Assembly (NCBI GenBank): GCA_041749255.1
Contig: JBGTBR010000089.1
Span: 1-64,000 of the forward strand
Origin: JABDLO01 sp041749255
GTDB taxonomy: Bacteria; Bacteroidota; Bacteroidia; Chitinophagales; Saprospiraceae
Length of the DNA: 64,000 bases
Reading direction: 5' to 3'
The notes beneath the pieces were generated by a model, which had not been told where the DNA came from, made no database searches, and saw nothing but the letters and a program-made list of their open reading frames with translations. Below are positions 47,101 through 55,118 of this stretch, one piece after another. How positions within the stretch are numbered: the stretch's first letter is position 1; each line of letters begins with the position of its first letter. The translations under genes were made by a program, and so were the position numbers.

Positions 47101-47921
47101 ATGTGACTTCCTATACTCTTGTTTCACCTGAACCAATTCAGGCTGTCATTCCTCAACCTGATGCCCCTCCCTGTTTTGGCGAAAGAACCTGTATAACAGT
47201 TTCATCAGTAACGGGTGGAGTAGGCAGCAATTACACATTTACTATCAATCGTGGGGTTAGGATACCCCTGGATAGTTGTGTACAGGTTTTTGCCGGGGAG
47301 TATACCGTTTCAGTTTTTGATGAAGCGGGCTGTAACGAAGACTATTCTTTATCGATCGAACAGCCTGAAAATCTGGTTGTCGAACTTGGACCGGATATCC
47401 AAATTTCTTTGGGTGAATCTTCTCCCCCAATAAATGCGTCGATACAGTCATTTTTTGATATACAATCCATAGCATGGACCCCTGTTGATAGCCTGCGATG
47501 TATGACCAATGACTGCCAGGTCATTACAGTCTCTCCTCAGTCTGATACACGTTATAGTGTGATCGTTACCGATGAAAATGGTTGTACCAGTTCTGATGAA
47601 ATTATGGTACTCGTATCTAAGCGCCGCAATGTATTTATGGCAAATATATTTTCTCCTAACCAAGATGGTTTTAATGATGTTTTTGAAGTAAAAACTGGTC
47701 CTGGAATTGAAATCGTACGGCAATTTCACATTTTCGATCGTTGGGGTAATGTTGTATTTACCAGGGAAAATTTTGTTCCTGATAATGCTGGTACACACGG
47801 CTGGGATGGCACATACCACAATCAACCTGCCATGCCCGGAGTTTATGCATACATTGCAAAAGTGAGGTTTATAGACAATGAAGAGATTGTATTCAAAGGA
47901 TCCATTACATTGATTAGATAA
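44166..47921 (+). CDS. Large SprB-repeat surface protein with T9SS type B sorting domain
   Basis: This 1251-residue protein has a signal peptide (1-21), a cohesin-like N-terminal domain (about 22-170: CIDYSVEHFINIQNFQFSLH), and about ten SprB-type repeats. The repeats recur as CFG/CNG...G.I.....GG...Y.Y.W, then GTY.ITVTD..GC (about residues 260-1120). The C-terminus is a gliding-motility-associated sorting domain (FMANIFSPNQDGFNDVF; FHIFDRWGNVVF; GVYAYIAKV). Cys pairs in each repeat could form disulfides after export. SprB itself is a motility adhesin in Flavobacterium; this protein is much smaller, so a general adhesin role is safer. It stands alone between repeat island B and a thioredoxin gene. 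Confidence 0.9.
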   Translation: MRVTGLILCMVGMVMGISLNAQDTLRIIASNQAGMTGNQVCIDYSVEHFINIQNFQFSLHFDPTVVRPVCPPNATNLIGLNPTNFNCNRINEGFIRMLWLDPNNGVNCGESLPDGFVMFTFCFDIIGDPGTETSVYVSGDQLEAEYAQIRDCSDTDDVTVIKAINIDPGSIIVQCGTLSVFSNFCDSRANESTGSLRFYVCGGTEPYSYSINGGAFSGSNLSDRERVNIENLQPGTYNIVVIDGMGNTTNETVNIGTGTPLDFDILGITNPSCWNRSTGSMQYGNIRGGQGPYSVVGPKFQFDPQNERFTGLVNGTYEITVSDASGCNVTKSVSLLNDTLRVDIDLVAENSCQGAANGVIRVTGSGGRPYNGVDTYRFNNGSISSQLLRDDYDAGWHYFFISDLGGNNCTSEVDSIFIPNADTLVNNLSFVPVVCSDDENGSITIQATSNSLTDFQYSITDLNGSGVNTGVRSDAFTLSGLRADTYVITSSAFRNGISLGCSVIDTLVIDNPDPFDVDTSFLNPSCNGDDGSINLSPSGGVANNGYEYVWSDGDDQQNRTNLVSGMYEVTVTDDNGCSHEFNFLLEGEDGLEVTASIVNTIQCFDSNDGELTVDVNIQGDFSFNWLLDGQPFANTQTINGLGPGEYTITVRDTIRDCENSDVITLTAPEELILVANFILPTCPGFSNGSIGAIVAGGTMEYSYLWDNGSTNTVRAAIDAGSYEVTVTDAAGCTISEIFTLTDPAEIVVDVQNIVGVTCFGEENGQATATAAGGTVNNGNYNFFWASGAPDVATGVNTSTATSLGAGRQYLIVTDAECTADTVFFDVPDIEPIILDMTNSIIEDPDCFNGCDGMITAVATGGNSSSFTYQWTFNGSVSNTISGLCSGVYNLTITDANNCSVQDSFTLVNPDSLFINIDASNTVDVNCFNAGEAQIGVIADGGTPEYTYTWTNNVSNGSIATSLPDGTYFITVTDMNGCTDVTSYTLVSPEPIQAVIPQPDAPPCFGERTCITVSSVTGGVGSNYTFTINRGVRIPLDSCVQVFAGEYTVSVFDEAGCNEDYSLSIEQPENLVVELGPDIQISLGESSPPINASIQSFFDIQSIAWTPVDSLRCMTNDCQVITVSPQSDTRYSVIVTDENGCTSSDEIMVLVSKRRNVFMANIFSPNQDGFNDVFEVKTGPGIEIVRQFHIFDRWGNVVFTRENFVPDNAGTHGWDGTYHNQPAMPGVYAYIAKVRFIDNEEIVFKGSITLIR

Positions 47922-48101
47922 CTAATATTCTAACTTCCCGTTCTGCTCCAAAAACTAATCTAATCCTGTCAATTCCGACAATCCAAGATTGAAGGTTTTC
48001 ATAAAATATAGATATGGATGTCTATTCAGGTAACAACTGAAAATTGAGGAACGAAACCGGAAAAAAAAGAATTATACGTATTGTACTATAAATATAAGAA
48101 T

Positions 48102-48419
48102 ATGTCTAAAACAACATTTGAAGATATAATTAATGATTCTACTCCTGTCCTTATTGATTTTTATGCGGATTGGTGTGGGCCCTGCCGTATGGTTACACCT
48201 ATTTTAAAAGAGGTGAAAAACGAAATGGGCGAATCCATAAAAATCATAAAAATCGATGTGGATAAAAATCAGAGTTTGTCACAAAAATTGCAAGTTCGCT
48301 CAATTCCAACACTCATGATATACCAGAACGGCGAATTAAAATGGAGAGAGGCGGGAGTTCAGCCAAAGAAAGTAATTCTGGAAAAATTACAATCACTTCT
48401 GACAGAAGCTGAGAAATGA
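48102..48419 (+). CDS. trxA: Thioredoxin
   Basis: This 105-residue cytosolic thioredoxin has the active-site pair Cys25/Cys28 (DWCGPC), the cis-Pro motif RSIPTLMIY near residue 70 and no signal peptide. The ATG at 48102 was chosen over 48081 because the family N-terminus begins there. It reduces protein disulfides with electrons from thioredoxin reductase. Its stop codon abuts the stop codon of the convergent paaI gene with no base between them. Confidence 0.95.
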   Translation: MSKTTFEDIINDSTPVLIDFYADWCGPCRMVTPILKEVKNEMGESIKIIKIDVDKNQSLSQKLQVRSIPTLMIYQNGELKWREAGVQPKKVILEKLQSLLTEAEK

Positions 48420-48842
48420 TTACCAGTTTTTGCCTGTATGATATACTGTGCCTTTGAATAAAGCTACAAGTGTTTTGTTTTCGTTGGTAATGGTTACGTC
48501 AAAAACAGATATGGTATTACCTTTCTTTTTTAATTGGGTTTCTGCTTGCAAAATATTTCCATCATAAACCTTTTGCAAATGGGAAATAGACGTTTCTATG
48601 GACACAGCCTGTATCCCAAACGAATTGGAAGCGAAAGCCAAAGCACTATCTGCTAACGAATAGGTAATACCTCCGTGAGCAACCTGAAAACCATTGATCA
48701 TGTCAGGACGCACTTTCATCTCTAAACAACAATATCCCTCCTTCACCTCTTTGATTTGAATTCCCAGCCATTGGGAAAAGGCATCTTTTGCCAGCATATG
48801 CTGGTGCACAATTTCTCCGGCTGTTTTTTTAACATTATCCAT
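48420..48842 (-). CDS. paaI: PaaI family hotdog thioesterase
   Basis: This 140-residue hotdog-fold protein has the family motif DMINGFQVAHGGITYSLADS near residue 50, with the catalytic-region Asp and HGG. PaaI hydrolyses ring-hydroxylated or blocked phenylacetyl-CoA derivatives to free trapped CoA. It is the last gene of the phenylacetate block, one base after paaH (TAA-A-ATG), so expression is likely coupled. Confidence 0.9.
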   Translation of the reverse strand: MDNVKKTAGEIVHQHMLAKDAFSQWLGIQIKEVKEGYCCLEMKVRPDMINGFQVAHGGITYSLADSALAFASNSFGIQAVSIETSISHLQKVYDGNILQAETQLKKKGNTISVFDVTITNENKTLVALFKGTVYHTGKNW

Positions 48843-48843
48843 T

Positions 48844-49980
48844 TTATACTTTTTTTCTGAGCCATGGACTGGCCCTGTATCTCATATCGTGATAATAATT
48901 AAATAATTGATCCAGAGTATCCACTACCTTGCTGTATCCCAAAACTTCACCCCACTGCAATAACCCTTTGGGGTAATTAACTCCCTTAGTCATCGCTATT
49001 TCTACATCTTCTTCTGAGCAAATTCCCAGATACACCGTATCAGCCGCTTCATTGATTAACATGGCTAATATCCTTTCACTGATCATTATCTGAATCTCTT
49101 CCTTCGGAGGAGTGTATTCGGGTCTTGCACCATTTCTATAATCAAAAAATCCCATTTCTGACTTCTTTCCCAACATGCCCGCCTCTATCAATTTCCTTTG
49201 GACCATTGATGGTGTATACCTTGGATCTCCATAAAATGCCTGCCACACGGAAAAAGTAACATTATAATTTACATCATGGCCAATAAAATCCATCAACGTA
49301 AATGGTCCCATGCGGAAACCTAACTTTTCAGTCATGACCCAGTCTATCTCCTGAGGTGTTGCCAAACCTTCTTCATAGATTCTGAGTGCCTCACTATAAA
49401 AAGGACGGGCTACTTTGTTGACAATAAATCCCGGAGTGTCTTTGGCTATAACGGTGTATTTTCCCCATAACCTTACAATGTGTATTGCCTTTTTGATCAT
49501 CTCCCTATCCGTTTGGAAGGCGGGAATCACCTCTACCAGCGGCATCAAAGCTACCGGATTAAAAAAGTGTAACCCCATAAAGTTTTGTGAATGTTCTACT
49601 GTTGATGCCAATTCTGTAACGGATAGTGAAGATGTATTGGTTGCCAGAATGGAGCTTTCAGATATGATTTTACTGATTTTATCAAGTACACTCTTTTTAA
49701 TGTCTATTTCCTCAATTACGGATTCAATGACCAATTCACAACTGCGACAATCATTGAGATTCTCCGTGTACTTTACTCTTGCTTTTATTGCTATTGCTTC
49801 CTCCGCTTTGAGTTTACCTTTCTCTATCAACATTGTAAATATGGAGTCCAGTTTTTGTTCTGATCTTGTCAGAGATTTTGCATCAATATCATATAAGATG
49901 ACTTCATTGCCCGCTGTCGCTGCCACCTGAGCAATCCCCGTGCCCATCGCACCCGCACCGAGAATACCTGTTTTAACCAT
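48844..49980 (-). CDS. paaH: 3-hydroxyacyl-CoA dehydrogenase of phenylacetate degradation
   Basis: This 378-residue enzyme has the NAD motif GAGAMGTGIAQ at residues 8-18, the catalytic HFFNPVALMPLVEVI segment near residue 140, and two C-terminal 3HCDH helical regions (about 185-280 and 290-375). It is shorter than E. coli PaaH (475), because the second C-terminal unit is compact. It oxidises 3-hydroxyadipyl-CoA to 3-oxoadipyl-CoA. Its ATG shares one base with the stop of paaG (TAATG). Confidence 0.9.
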   Translation of the reverse strand: MVKTGILGAGAMGTGIAQVAATAGNEVILYDIDAKSLTRSEQKLDSIFTMLIEKGKLKAEEAIAIKARVKYTENLNDCRSCELVIESVIEEIDIKKSVLDKISKIISESSILATNTSSLSVTELASTVEHSQNFMGLHFFNPVALMPLVEVIPAFQTDREMIKKAIHIVRLWGKYTVIAKDTPGFIVNKVARPFYSEALRIYEEGLATPQEIDWVMTEKLGFRMGPFTLMDFIGHDVNYNVTFSVWQAFYGDPRYTPSMVQRKLIEAGMLGKKSEMGFFDYRNGARPEYTPPKEEIQIMISERILAMLINEAADTVYLGICSEEDVEIAMTKGVNYPKGLLQWGEVLGYSKVVDTLDQLFNYYHDMRYRASPWLRKKV

Positions 49981-50753
49981 TACTTTCCTTTAAATTTTGG
50001 TTTTCTTTTTTCTAAAAACGCCTGTACTCCTTCGCGGTAATCTTCCGTATTTCCCGCCATTGATTGGAATTGATCCTCCAGTTTTAATTGTTGTTCCAGC
50101 GAGTTGGAAGAACTGAGATGAAGAGCCTTCTTTGTATAGGCTAAACCCAATGTAGGCATTTGACTTAGCTTAACTGCAATACTATGAATAGTAGAGAGAA
50201 ACACTTCATCGGGAACGCACTTATAGATCATGCCCATCCTCTCCGCTTCCAGGGCCGGAACCTTCTCTGCCAGCATCATAAGAGCTGAAGCTCTTTGCCA
50301 TCCTATCAGTCTCGGTAACGTATATGTACCTCCACTATCCGGAATCAATCCTATATTACTGAATGCCTGCATAAATGAAGCCGACTTTGCCGCGATTACA
50401 ATATCACATGCCAGGGCTATATTGGCACCTGCTCCAGCTGCTACCCCATTCACAGCAGCAATTACAGGTTTTTCAATGTCCGTGATCGCTTGAATGATTG
50501 GGTTGTAATTTTCCCGAACGATTTTATCAATAGCAGGTCCGTTAGGGTCAACCACTTCAGCAAGATCCTGCCCTGCACAAAATGCCCTTCCTTTTCCCAT
50601 AATCACAATGACCCGTACATTAGCTTCCCGGCAGGATCGTAATGCATTTTGTATATTTCTTGCCAGCTCAGTATTTATGCTGTTATATTTCTCGGGACGG
50701 TTTAATGTTATTGTCGCTATACCTTCCGATTTTTGGAAGATTAATGATTCCAT
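49980..50753 (-). CDS. paaG: 1,2-epoxyphenylacetyl-CoA isomerase
   Basis: This 257-residue crotonase-fold enzyme matches PaaG over its length. Features include FCAGQDL with a following DPNGPAID, ENYNP, NGVAAGAGANIAL (oxyanion hole), FSNIGLIPDSGGTY, and the C-terminal DYREGVQAFLEKR. It converts ring-1,2-epoxyphenylacetyl-CoA to the oxepin. The start at 50753 (MESLIFQ) leaves an 11-bp gap after paaD; the ATG at 50774 would overlap paaD by 10 bases and adds seven non-family residues. It was distinguished from PaaF by the DP.GPA segment. Confidence 0.85.
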   Translation of the reverse strand: MESLIFQKSEGIATITLNRPEKYNSINTELARNIQNALRSCREANVRVIVIMGKGRAFCAGQDLAEVVDPNGPAIDKIVRENYNPIIQAITDIEKPVIAAVNGVAAGAGANIALACDIVIAAKSASFMQAFSNIGLIPDSGGTYTLPRLIGWQRASALMMLAEKVPALEAERMGMIYKCVPDEVFLSTIHSIAVKLSQMPTLGLAYTKKALHLSSSNSLEQQLKLEDQFQSMAGNTEDYREGVQAFLEKRKPKFKGK

Positions 50754-50764
50754 TGGTTTTTTAT

Positions 50765-51250
50765 TTAAATACATTTAAAATAATCAAAGGGCTCTCTACA
50801 TTCAAGACACCTGTACATAGCTTTGCAAGGCGTTGATCCAAAATGACTTATAATTTCAGTGTTTTCAGAATCGCACTGAGGACAGGCAACCACTACATCT
50901 CTTCCAAGAATAGTAGTTTTATCTCCTGCTCTGCCTTTTGGTGGTGCAATTCCGTATTCTCTTAGTTTCTCCTTTCCTTCTTCCGACATCCAATCTGTTG
51001 TCCAGGCAGGACTTAGTACACTTATGACCTCTACATCATCAAATCCACCTTCCTGTAAAGCAGCTTTGATATTTACTTCGATCATATCCATAGCAGGGCA
51101 ACCTGTATAAGTAGGTGTAATTGTTATAGTAACCTTTTTGCCGTCATAGGCAATTTCTTTTAAAATACCCATATCCTCTATAGTCAATACAGGAATCTCC
51201 GGATCTGTGACCTTCGAAAGAATATTCTTTATATGGCTGATCTGTTTCAT
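50765..51250 (-). CDS. paaD: Phenylacetyl-CoA epoxidase assembly protein
   Basis: This 161-residue protein joins a DUF59/MIP18-type domain (about 1-100: DPEIPVLTIEDMGIL; YTGCPAMDMIE) to a C-terminal Cys cluster (CPQCDSENTE, PCKAMYRCLEC) that looks like a zinc or Fe-S site. PaaD is required to mature the epoxidase, probably through its iron centre or the Fe-S cluster of PaaE. It lies between paaC and paaG in the operon, 59 bp after paaC. Confidence 0.92.
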   Translation of the reverse strand: MKQISHIKNILSKVTDPEIPVLTIEDMGILKEIAYDGKKVTITITPTYTGCPAMDMIEVNIKAALQEGGFDDVEVISVLSPAWTTDWMSEEGKEKLREYGIAPPKGRAGDKTTILGRDVVVACPQCDSENTEIISHFGSTPCKAMYRCLECREPFDYFKCI

Positions 51251-51309
51251 ATATTTAATATACCAGATTTGAATGAAATGCGAGGTAGATTTTCTTTAAA
51301 ATGGAAAAA

Positions 51310-52080
51310 TTACCACTTTGCCCCCGGGTATGCCCTCTGCATATATTGCAATTCTGTAATTAAAAAGCCCATGCTTTCTGTATGGACTCCATTTTTACCA
51401 CCTCTATGAAAATAAGTGATCTCCGGTTTGGACAATGTCGCCTCTTCAAAAATCAATTCTCTCTTTTGTCTAACTAAGGTATTGATATTCAGTAGGTCAA
51501 CACCTATACCGTTTTGAGCTGCCCAATGATCCAGGTCGTTGGGAATCAGTACCTCCTCACTATAAGGAAAATAATCATTAAGTGCTGTTTGGATTTTATC
51601 ATGGCTTTCTTCTGTGCCATCTCCGAGTCTTATCATCCAGTCAGAAGAGAAGTCCAGGTGATACTTTACTTCTTTTATAGACTTTGCAGCAATAGCTTTT
51701 AATTCCTGATCATTGCTTTCTCTCAAATTATGAAGAAAAAAATAATGAAAACTATCAAATAGAAAATGCCGCACAATAGTGTAAGCAAAATCTCTGTTTG
51801 GTAATTCTGCAAGTTGTACGTTTCTAAACTGCCATTCGTGCCTGATGAAAGGATAATAATCTTCATCCTTACCTTCATCAAGTGTGGCAGCGTATTTATA
51901 AAAATTGCGCGCTTCACCTATGAGATCAAGAGCGATATTGGTTAAAGCTATATCCTGTTCTAAGACAGGGCCATGTCCACACCATTCTCCCAGGCGCTGG
52001 CCAAGTATCATAGGGCTATCAGCGCACTGTAATATATACTGGATTTTTTTTCCCAAATATTCAGAATCCACTTTTTTCAT
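51310..52080 (-). CDS. paaC: Phenylacetyl-CoA epoxidase structural subunit
   Basis: This 256-residue protein has a ferritin-like four-helix pattern. PaaC motifs include MILGQRLGEWCGHGP near residue 20, IALTNIALDLIGEARNFY and IKEVKYHLDFSSDWMIRLGDG. It is the non-catalytic partner that stabilises PaaA in the hetero-oligomeric epoxidase. The gene starts 5 bp after the stop of paaB. Confidence 0.95.
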   Translation of the reverse strand: MKKVDSEYLGKKIQYILQCADSPMILGQRLGEWCGHGPVLEQDIALTNIALDLIGEARNFYKYAATLDEGKDEDYYPFIRHEWQFRNVQLAELPNRDFAYTIVRHFLFDSFHYFFLHNLRESNDQELKAIAAKSIKEVKYHLDFSSDWMIRLGDGTEESHDKIQTALNDYFPYSEEVLIPNDLDHWAAQNGIGVDLLNINTLVRQKRELIFEEATLSKPEITYFHRGGKNGVHTESMGFLITELQYMQRAYPGAKW

Positions 52081-52085
52081 TGAGA

Positions 52086-52373
52086 TTATATATGCTTGAC
52101 ATCGTCAGGGAGATTATAAAATGTCGGATGCCTGTAAACCTTATCTATAGCAGGATCGAAAAGCATATCCTGATCTTCCGGATTTGATGCGGTGATAAAT
52201 TTTGATTCCACTACCCAAATACTAATTCCTTCCTGCCTTCGGGTATATACATCACGGGCATTTTGTATGGCCATATGGGGATCTGCAGCATGCAGACTTC
52301 CCACATGCTTATGGTTGAGCCCACTTTTAGATCTTATAAACACCTCGTACAAAGGCCATTTTCTTTTTTCCAT
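52086..52373 (-). CDS. paaB: Phenylacetyl-CoA epoxidase subunit B
   Basis: This small protein of 95 residues begins WPLYEVFIRSKSGLNHKHVG and carries HAADPHMAIQNARDVYTRR and SIWVV, the PaaB core. The ATG at 52373 was chosen because it follows the paaA stop by one base (TGAGATG); the longer frame from 52436 runs through paaA and is not family-like. PaaB bridges PaaAC heterodimers in the complex and is essential for activity. Confidence 0.93.
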   Translation of the reverse strand: MEKRKWPLYEVFIRSKSGLNHKHVGSLHAADPHMAIQNARDVYTRRQEGISIWVVESKFITASNPEDQDMLFDPAIDKVYRHPTFYNLPDDVKHI

Positions 52374-52374
52374 C

Positions 52375-53328
52375 TCAGGCAACTTTGATTTGTGTATTCT
52401 GCCGGCTCTTTTTTTCTGCATAAGCCATTGCGGCATCTCTTACCCATTTTCCTTTTTCATGGGCTTTGATTCTGGCTTCCAGTCTTTCTTTATTACATGG
52501 GCCATCGCCATGCACTACCCTCCAAAACTCATCCCAATCGATTGGGCCGAATTTGTATTGTTGTGTTTCACTATTATATTTGAGATCAGGATCTGGAACT
52601 CGTATTCCTAAAATGTCAGCCTGAGGTACCGTAATATCTACAAATCTCTGTCGAAGTTCATCATTTGTAAAGCGCTTGATCTTCCATTTCATGGATTGCG
52701 CAGAATGTGTTGAATCTTTATCACTGGGTCCGAACATCATCAAAGAAGGCCACCACCACCTATTTAATGCGTCCTGAGCCATAGCTTTTTGCTCCTTTGT
52801 TCCATTGCAAAGTGTCATCATAATTTCAAAACCTTGTCTTTGATGGAATGATTCTTCCTTGCAAATTCTTACCATAGCCCTTGCATAAGGTCCAAACGAA
52901 CAACGACAAAGAGGGATTTGGTTCATGATAGCAGCTCCGTCGACAAGCCATCCTATGGCACCTATATCTGCCCAGTTTAGGGTTGGATAATTAAATATAC
53001 TGGAATACTTAGCTTGACCGGTATGTAACTGATCCAATAGTTCCTCCCGGTCAATTCCAAGAGTTTCTGTAGCTGCATATAGATATAGTCCGTGCCCTGC
53101 TTCATCCTGTACTTTAGCCAATAATGCAAGTTTCCGTTTTAGTGAAGGCGCGCGGGTAATCCAGTTTCCTTCAGGCAACATGCCCACGACTTCCGAATGC
53201 GCGTGCTGAGACATTTGGCGTATCAGGGTTTTGCGATAGGAATCGGGCATCCAATCCCTGGGTTCTATCCTTTCGTCTGCATCTATGCGTTGTTGAAATC
53301 GCTTTTCAAAATATTCTGTATTGCTCAT
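52375..53328 (-). CDS. paaA: Phenylacetyl-CoA epoxidase catalytic subunit
   Basis: This 317-residue di-iron monooxygenase subunit has the ligand motifs DEAGHGLYLYAATE near residue 73 and CKEESFHQRQGFE near residue 157. It inserts oxygen into the aromatic ring of phenylacetyl-CoA to give the 1,2-epoxide. It is the first gene of paaABCD. A 147-bp region upstream holds a TetR-type operator, a -7-like element and a hairpin, so transcription probably starts there. Confidence 0.97.
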   Translation of the reverse strand: MSNTEYFEKRFQQRIDADERIEPRDWMPDSYRKTLIRQMSQHAHSEVVGMLPEGNWITRAPSLKRKLALLAKVQDEAGHGLYLYAATETLGIDREELLDQLHTGQAKYSSIFNYPTLNWADIGAIGWLVDGAAIMNQIPLCRCSFGPYARAMVRICKEESFHQRQGFEIMMTLCNGTKEQKAMAQDALNRWWWPSLMMFGPSDKDSTHSAQSMKWKIKRFTNDELRQRFVDITVPQADILGIRVPDPDLKYNSETQQYKFGPIDWDEFWRVVHGDGPCNKERLEARIKAHEKGKWVRDAAMAYAEKKSRQNTQIKVA

Positions 53329-53360
53329 GGTGGTGAAGTGTCTATTTCAGACTAAGGCTA

Positions 53361-53393
53361 AAAGCACCCGTGACACATTGACACAGGTGCTTT
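53361..53393 (-). terminator. Hairpin in the paaA leader, terminator or attenuator
   Basis: On the minus strand, AAAGCACCTGTG pairs with CACGGGTGCTTT with one G-U wobble around a 9-base loop, followed by TTTT. It lies after the tetR stop and after the predicted paaA promoter, so it may end the paaE-tetR message, attenuate paaA, or both. Confidence 0.55.
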
Positions 53394-53434
53394 AGAAGTC
53401 TCAAATCGTTATAAATTTTCTATTCACTTGTATA

Positions 53435-53442
53435 CAAATATA
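53435..53442 (-). promoter_or_regulatory. -7-like element of the paaA promoter
   Basis: The minus strand reads TATATTTG, fitting TAnnTTTG. The nearest upstream TTG is 15 bases away, shorter than the usual 19, and lies inside the operator at 53457-53472. Repressor binding would thus cover the -33 region. Confidence 0.45.
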
Positions 53443-53450
53443 ACAACAAA

Positions 53451-53473
53451 AAGCGAACAAGTGTTCGTTAGGC
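53451..53473. promoter_or_regulatory. TetR-type operator upstream of paaA
   Basis: The core CGAACAAGTGTTCG (53454-53467) is a perfect palindrome with a 2-base centre. The subsequence ACAAGTGTTCGTTAGG (53457-53472) matches the site before paaE at 14 of 16 positions. The operator falls between the tetR stop and the paaA promoter. Confidence 0.65.
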
Positions 53474-53475
53474 AA

Positions 53476-54051
53476 TTAATTCTTTAATCCTCTGAGTATA
53501 AAACCTTTCAATTCTTGCCTTACTATATGCATCTTAGGTAATTTTTCCACAGTATACCAGGTATTTATCCATCTTACAGATGATAATATGGTTTGAAACA
53601 TTATAGCCGGATCTGTCTGCAAAATAACACCTTCATTCATTCCGAAAACGAGGATTTCTCTCCATTGATTTTCATACCATTTACGTCTGCTCAAAAATTC
53701 CTGAAGTGGTTTTTCAGGCAGGTGCTTCCACTCATCGGTAAAGACTGTGGCAGAGGTGGGTTCATTGATAACAGCTGTAATGTGAAGGTCTATAAGGTCA
53801 CTTATCTTTTCCAGGGAGGTTGTTGGTTTTTCAACAATCTCTTCCATGCCTTTTGTAAAATAAAAGGCAGCATCCATACAGATTTTAATCAAGATATCCT
53901 CTTTGGAACGGATATGACTGTAAATGCTCGATGGTTCTATACCTACTTTTTCTGCAATATCTCTTATGGAAGCAGCAGCGTACCCCTTATCCCTGAATAA
54001 TAAGGCGGCATGGTAGTAAATTTTGGCTTTTGTATTTTTAATTTTCATCAA
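53476..54051 (-). CDS. TetR family regulator, PaaR-like
   Basis: This 191-residue protein has an N-terminal helix-turn-helix (AALLFRDKGYAAASIRDIAEKVGIEPSSIYSHIRSKEDI, in segments over residues 15-53) and an all-helical C-terminal ligand domain. It overlaps paaE by 14 bases and lies between paaE and paaA, which points to control of the phenylacetate genes, most likely with phenylacetyl-CoA as inducer. Matching palindromes occur before paaE and paaA. Target and ligand are inferred from position. The start could be either of the first two Met codons. Confidence 0.88.
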   Translation of the reverse strand: MMKIKNTKAKIYYHAALLFRDKGYAAASIRDIAEKVGIEPSSIYSHIRSKEDILIKICMDAAFYFTKGMEEIVEKPTTSLEKISDLIDLHITAVINEPTSATVFTDEWKHLPEKPLQEFLSRRKWYENQWREILVFGMNEGVILQTDPAIMFQTILSSVRWINTWYTVEKLPKMHIVRQELKGFILRGLKN

Positions 54052-55111
54052 AGTCTATGATTACTCTATCCGTAACAGGATGGGATTGACAAGTGAGAAT
54101 ATACCCATTGGCTATTTCATCATCTTCAAGGGCATAAAATACATCCATTTTTACCTCTCCTTCTATCAGTCGTGCTTTGCAGGTACTGCATACTCCACCT
54201 TTACAGGAATAGGGCAAATCCGCACCAGCGTGAATAGCTGCGTCGAGAATGGAAAGTCCGTTTCGTGTCAATTCTAACTCTGAGATAACCCCATCCATCT
54301 TAATTTGGATAAGGGAGAAGATGTTATCTTGTTTGGGTTTCACACTTTGAATGGATTTTTGTCTCATATCATGGGTTGTGAAAAGCTCAAAGCTTATCCT
54401 GGATTTTTCTACACCGTGATCCAATAATGTCTTTTCTATATCAAATATCATATCGTATGGTCCACAAATTAAGTATTGTATTACCTCTTTATCGTTAATC
54501 AGTACTCTGAGATAATTTTCGCATTTGTTTCCATCGATACGTCCAAAAAATAAAGGACTCCCAAGCTTTTCACTACTCAAAATATGATGGACACTGAATC
54601 TTCCCAAATACTTACTTTTCAATGACTCAATTTCCTCCCTGAATATAATTGTATCGGTTGACCGGTTGCCATAAAACAAGACTATTTCTTTGTCTGTCCG
54701 GTAAAGTATGTCTTTGATCATACCTATCACGGGGGTAATTCCACTTCCGGCAGCAAAAAACACATATTGGGTTCTTTCAGGATGATCTTTGCAAAGGAAG
54801 CGACCTTGCGGAGGCATCACTTCCAGGAAACTACCCTCTTTCAGTTTATCATTTGCAAATGATGAAAACAAACCTTCTTTGACCTTTTTAACGGCAACTT
54901 TTAATTTGTTTTCATGAGGTGCTGTACATATTGAATAGGATCTTCTTATTTCCTTTCCATCATCAAAATATCTAAAAGTAAGGTATTGTCCCGCTTTATA
55001 TGAAAACATTTCCTTTATGTCATCATCAACTTGAAGTTCCAAAGAAACACAATCCTGAGTCTCTTTATTAACCCTTATTACTCTACATGGGTAAAATTTG
55101 TGTTTTTCCAT
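54038..55111 (-). CDS. paaE: Phenylacetyl-CoA epoxidase reductase subunit
   Basis: This 357-residue protein has an FAD/NAD(P)H ferredoxin-reductase module (RRSYSIC near residue 55; FFAAGSGITPVIGM near residue 116) and a C-terminal plant-type [2Fe-2S] domain with Cys303, Cys308, Cys311 and Cys341. It passes electrons from NADPH to the PaaA di-iron centre. It is separated from paaABCD by tetR, an arrangement that differs from the E. coli paaABCDE order. A TetR-type operator lies 8-23 bp before the ATG. Confidence 0.93.
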   Translation of the reverse strand: MEKHKFYPCRVIRVNKETQDCVSLELQVDDDIKEMFSYKAGQYLTFRYFDDGKEIRRSYSICTAPHENKLKVAVKKVKEGLFSSFANDKLKEGSFLEVMPPQGRFLCKDHPERTQYVFFAAGSGITPVIGMIKDILYRTDKEIVLFYGNRSTDTIIFREEIESLKSKYLGRFSVHHILSSEKLGSPLFFGRIDGNKCENYLRVLINDKEVIQYLICGPYDMIFDIEKTLLDHGVEKSRISFELFTTHDMRQKSIQSVKPKQDNIFSLIQIKMDGVISELELTRNGLSILDAAIHAGADLPYSCKGGVCSTCKARLIEGEVKMDVFYALEDDEIANGYILTCQSHPVTDRVIIDFDEN

Positions 55112-55118
55112 TTTACAT

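Noticed and set aside
47448..47825. Minus-strand open frame of 125 codons
   Set aside because: It is antisense to the 3' part of the SprB-repeat gene; no signal or motif supports it.
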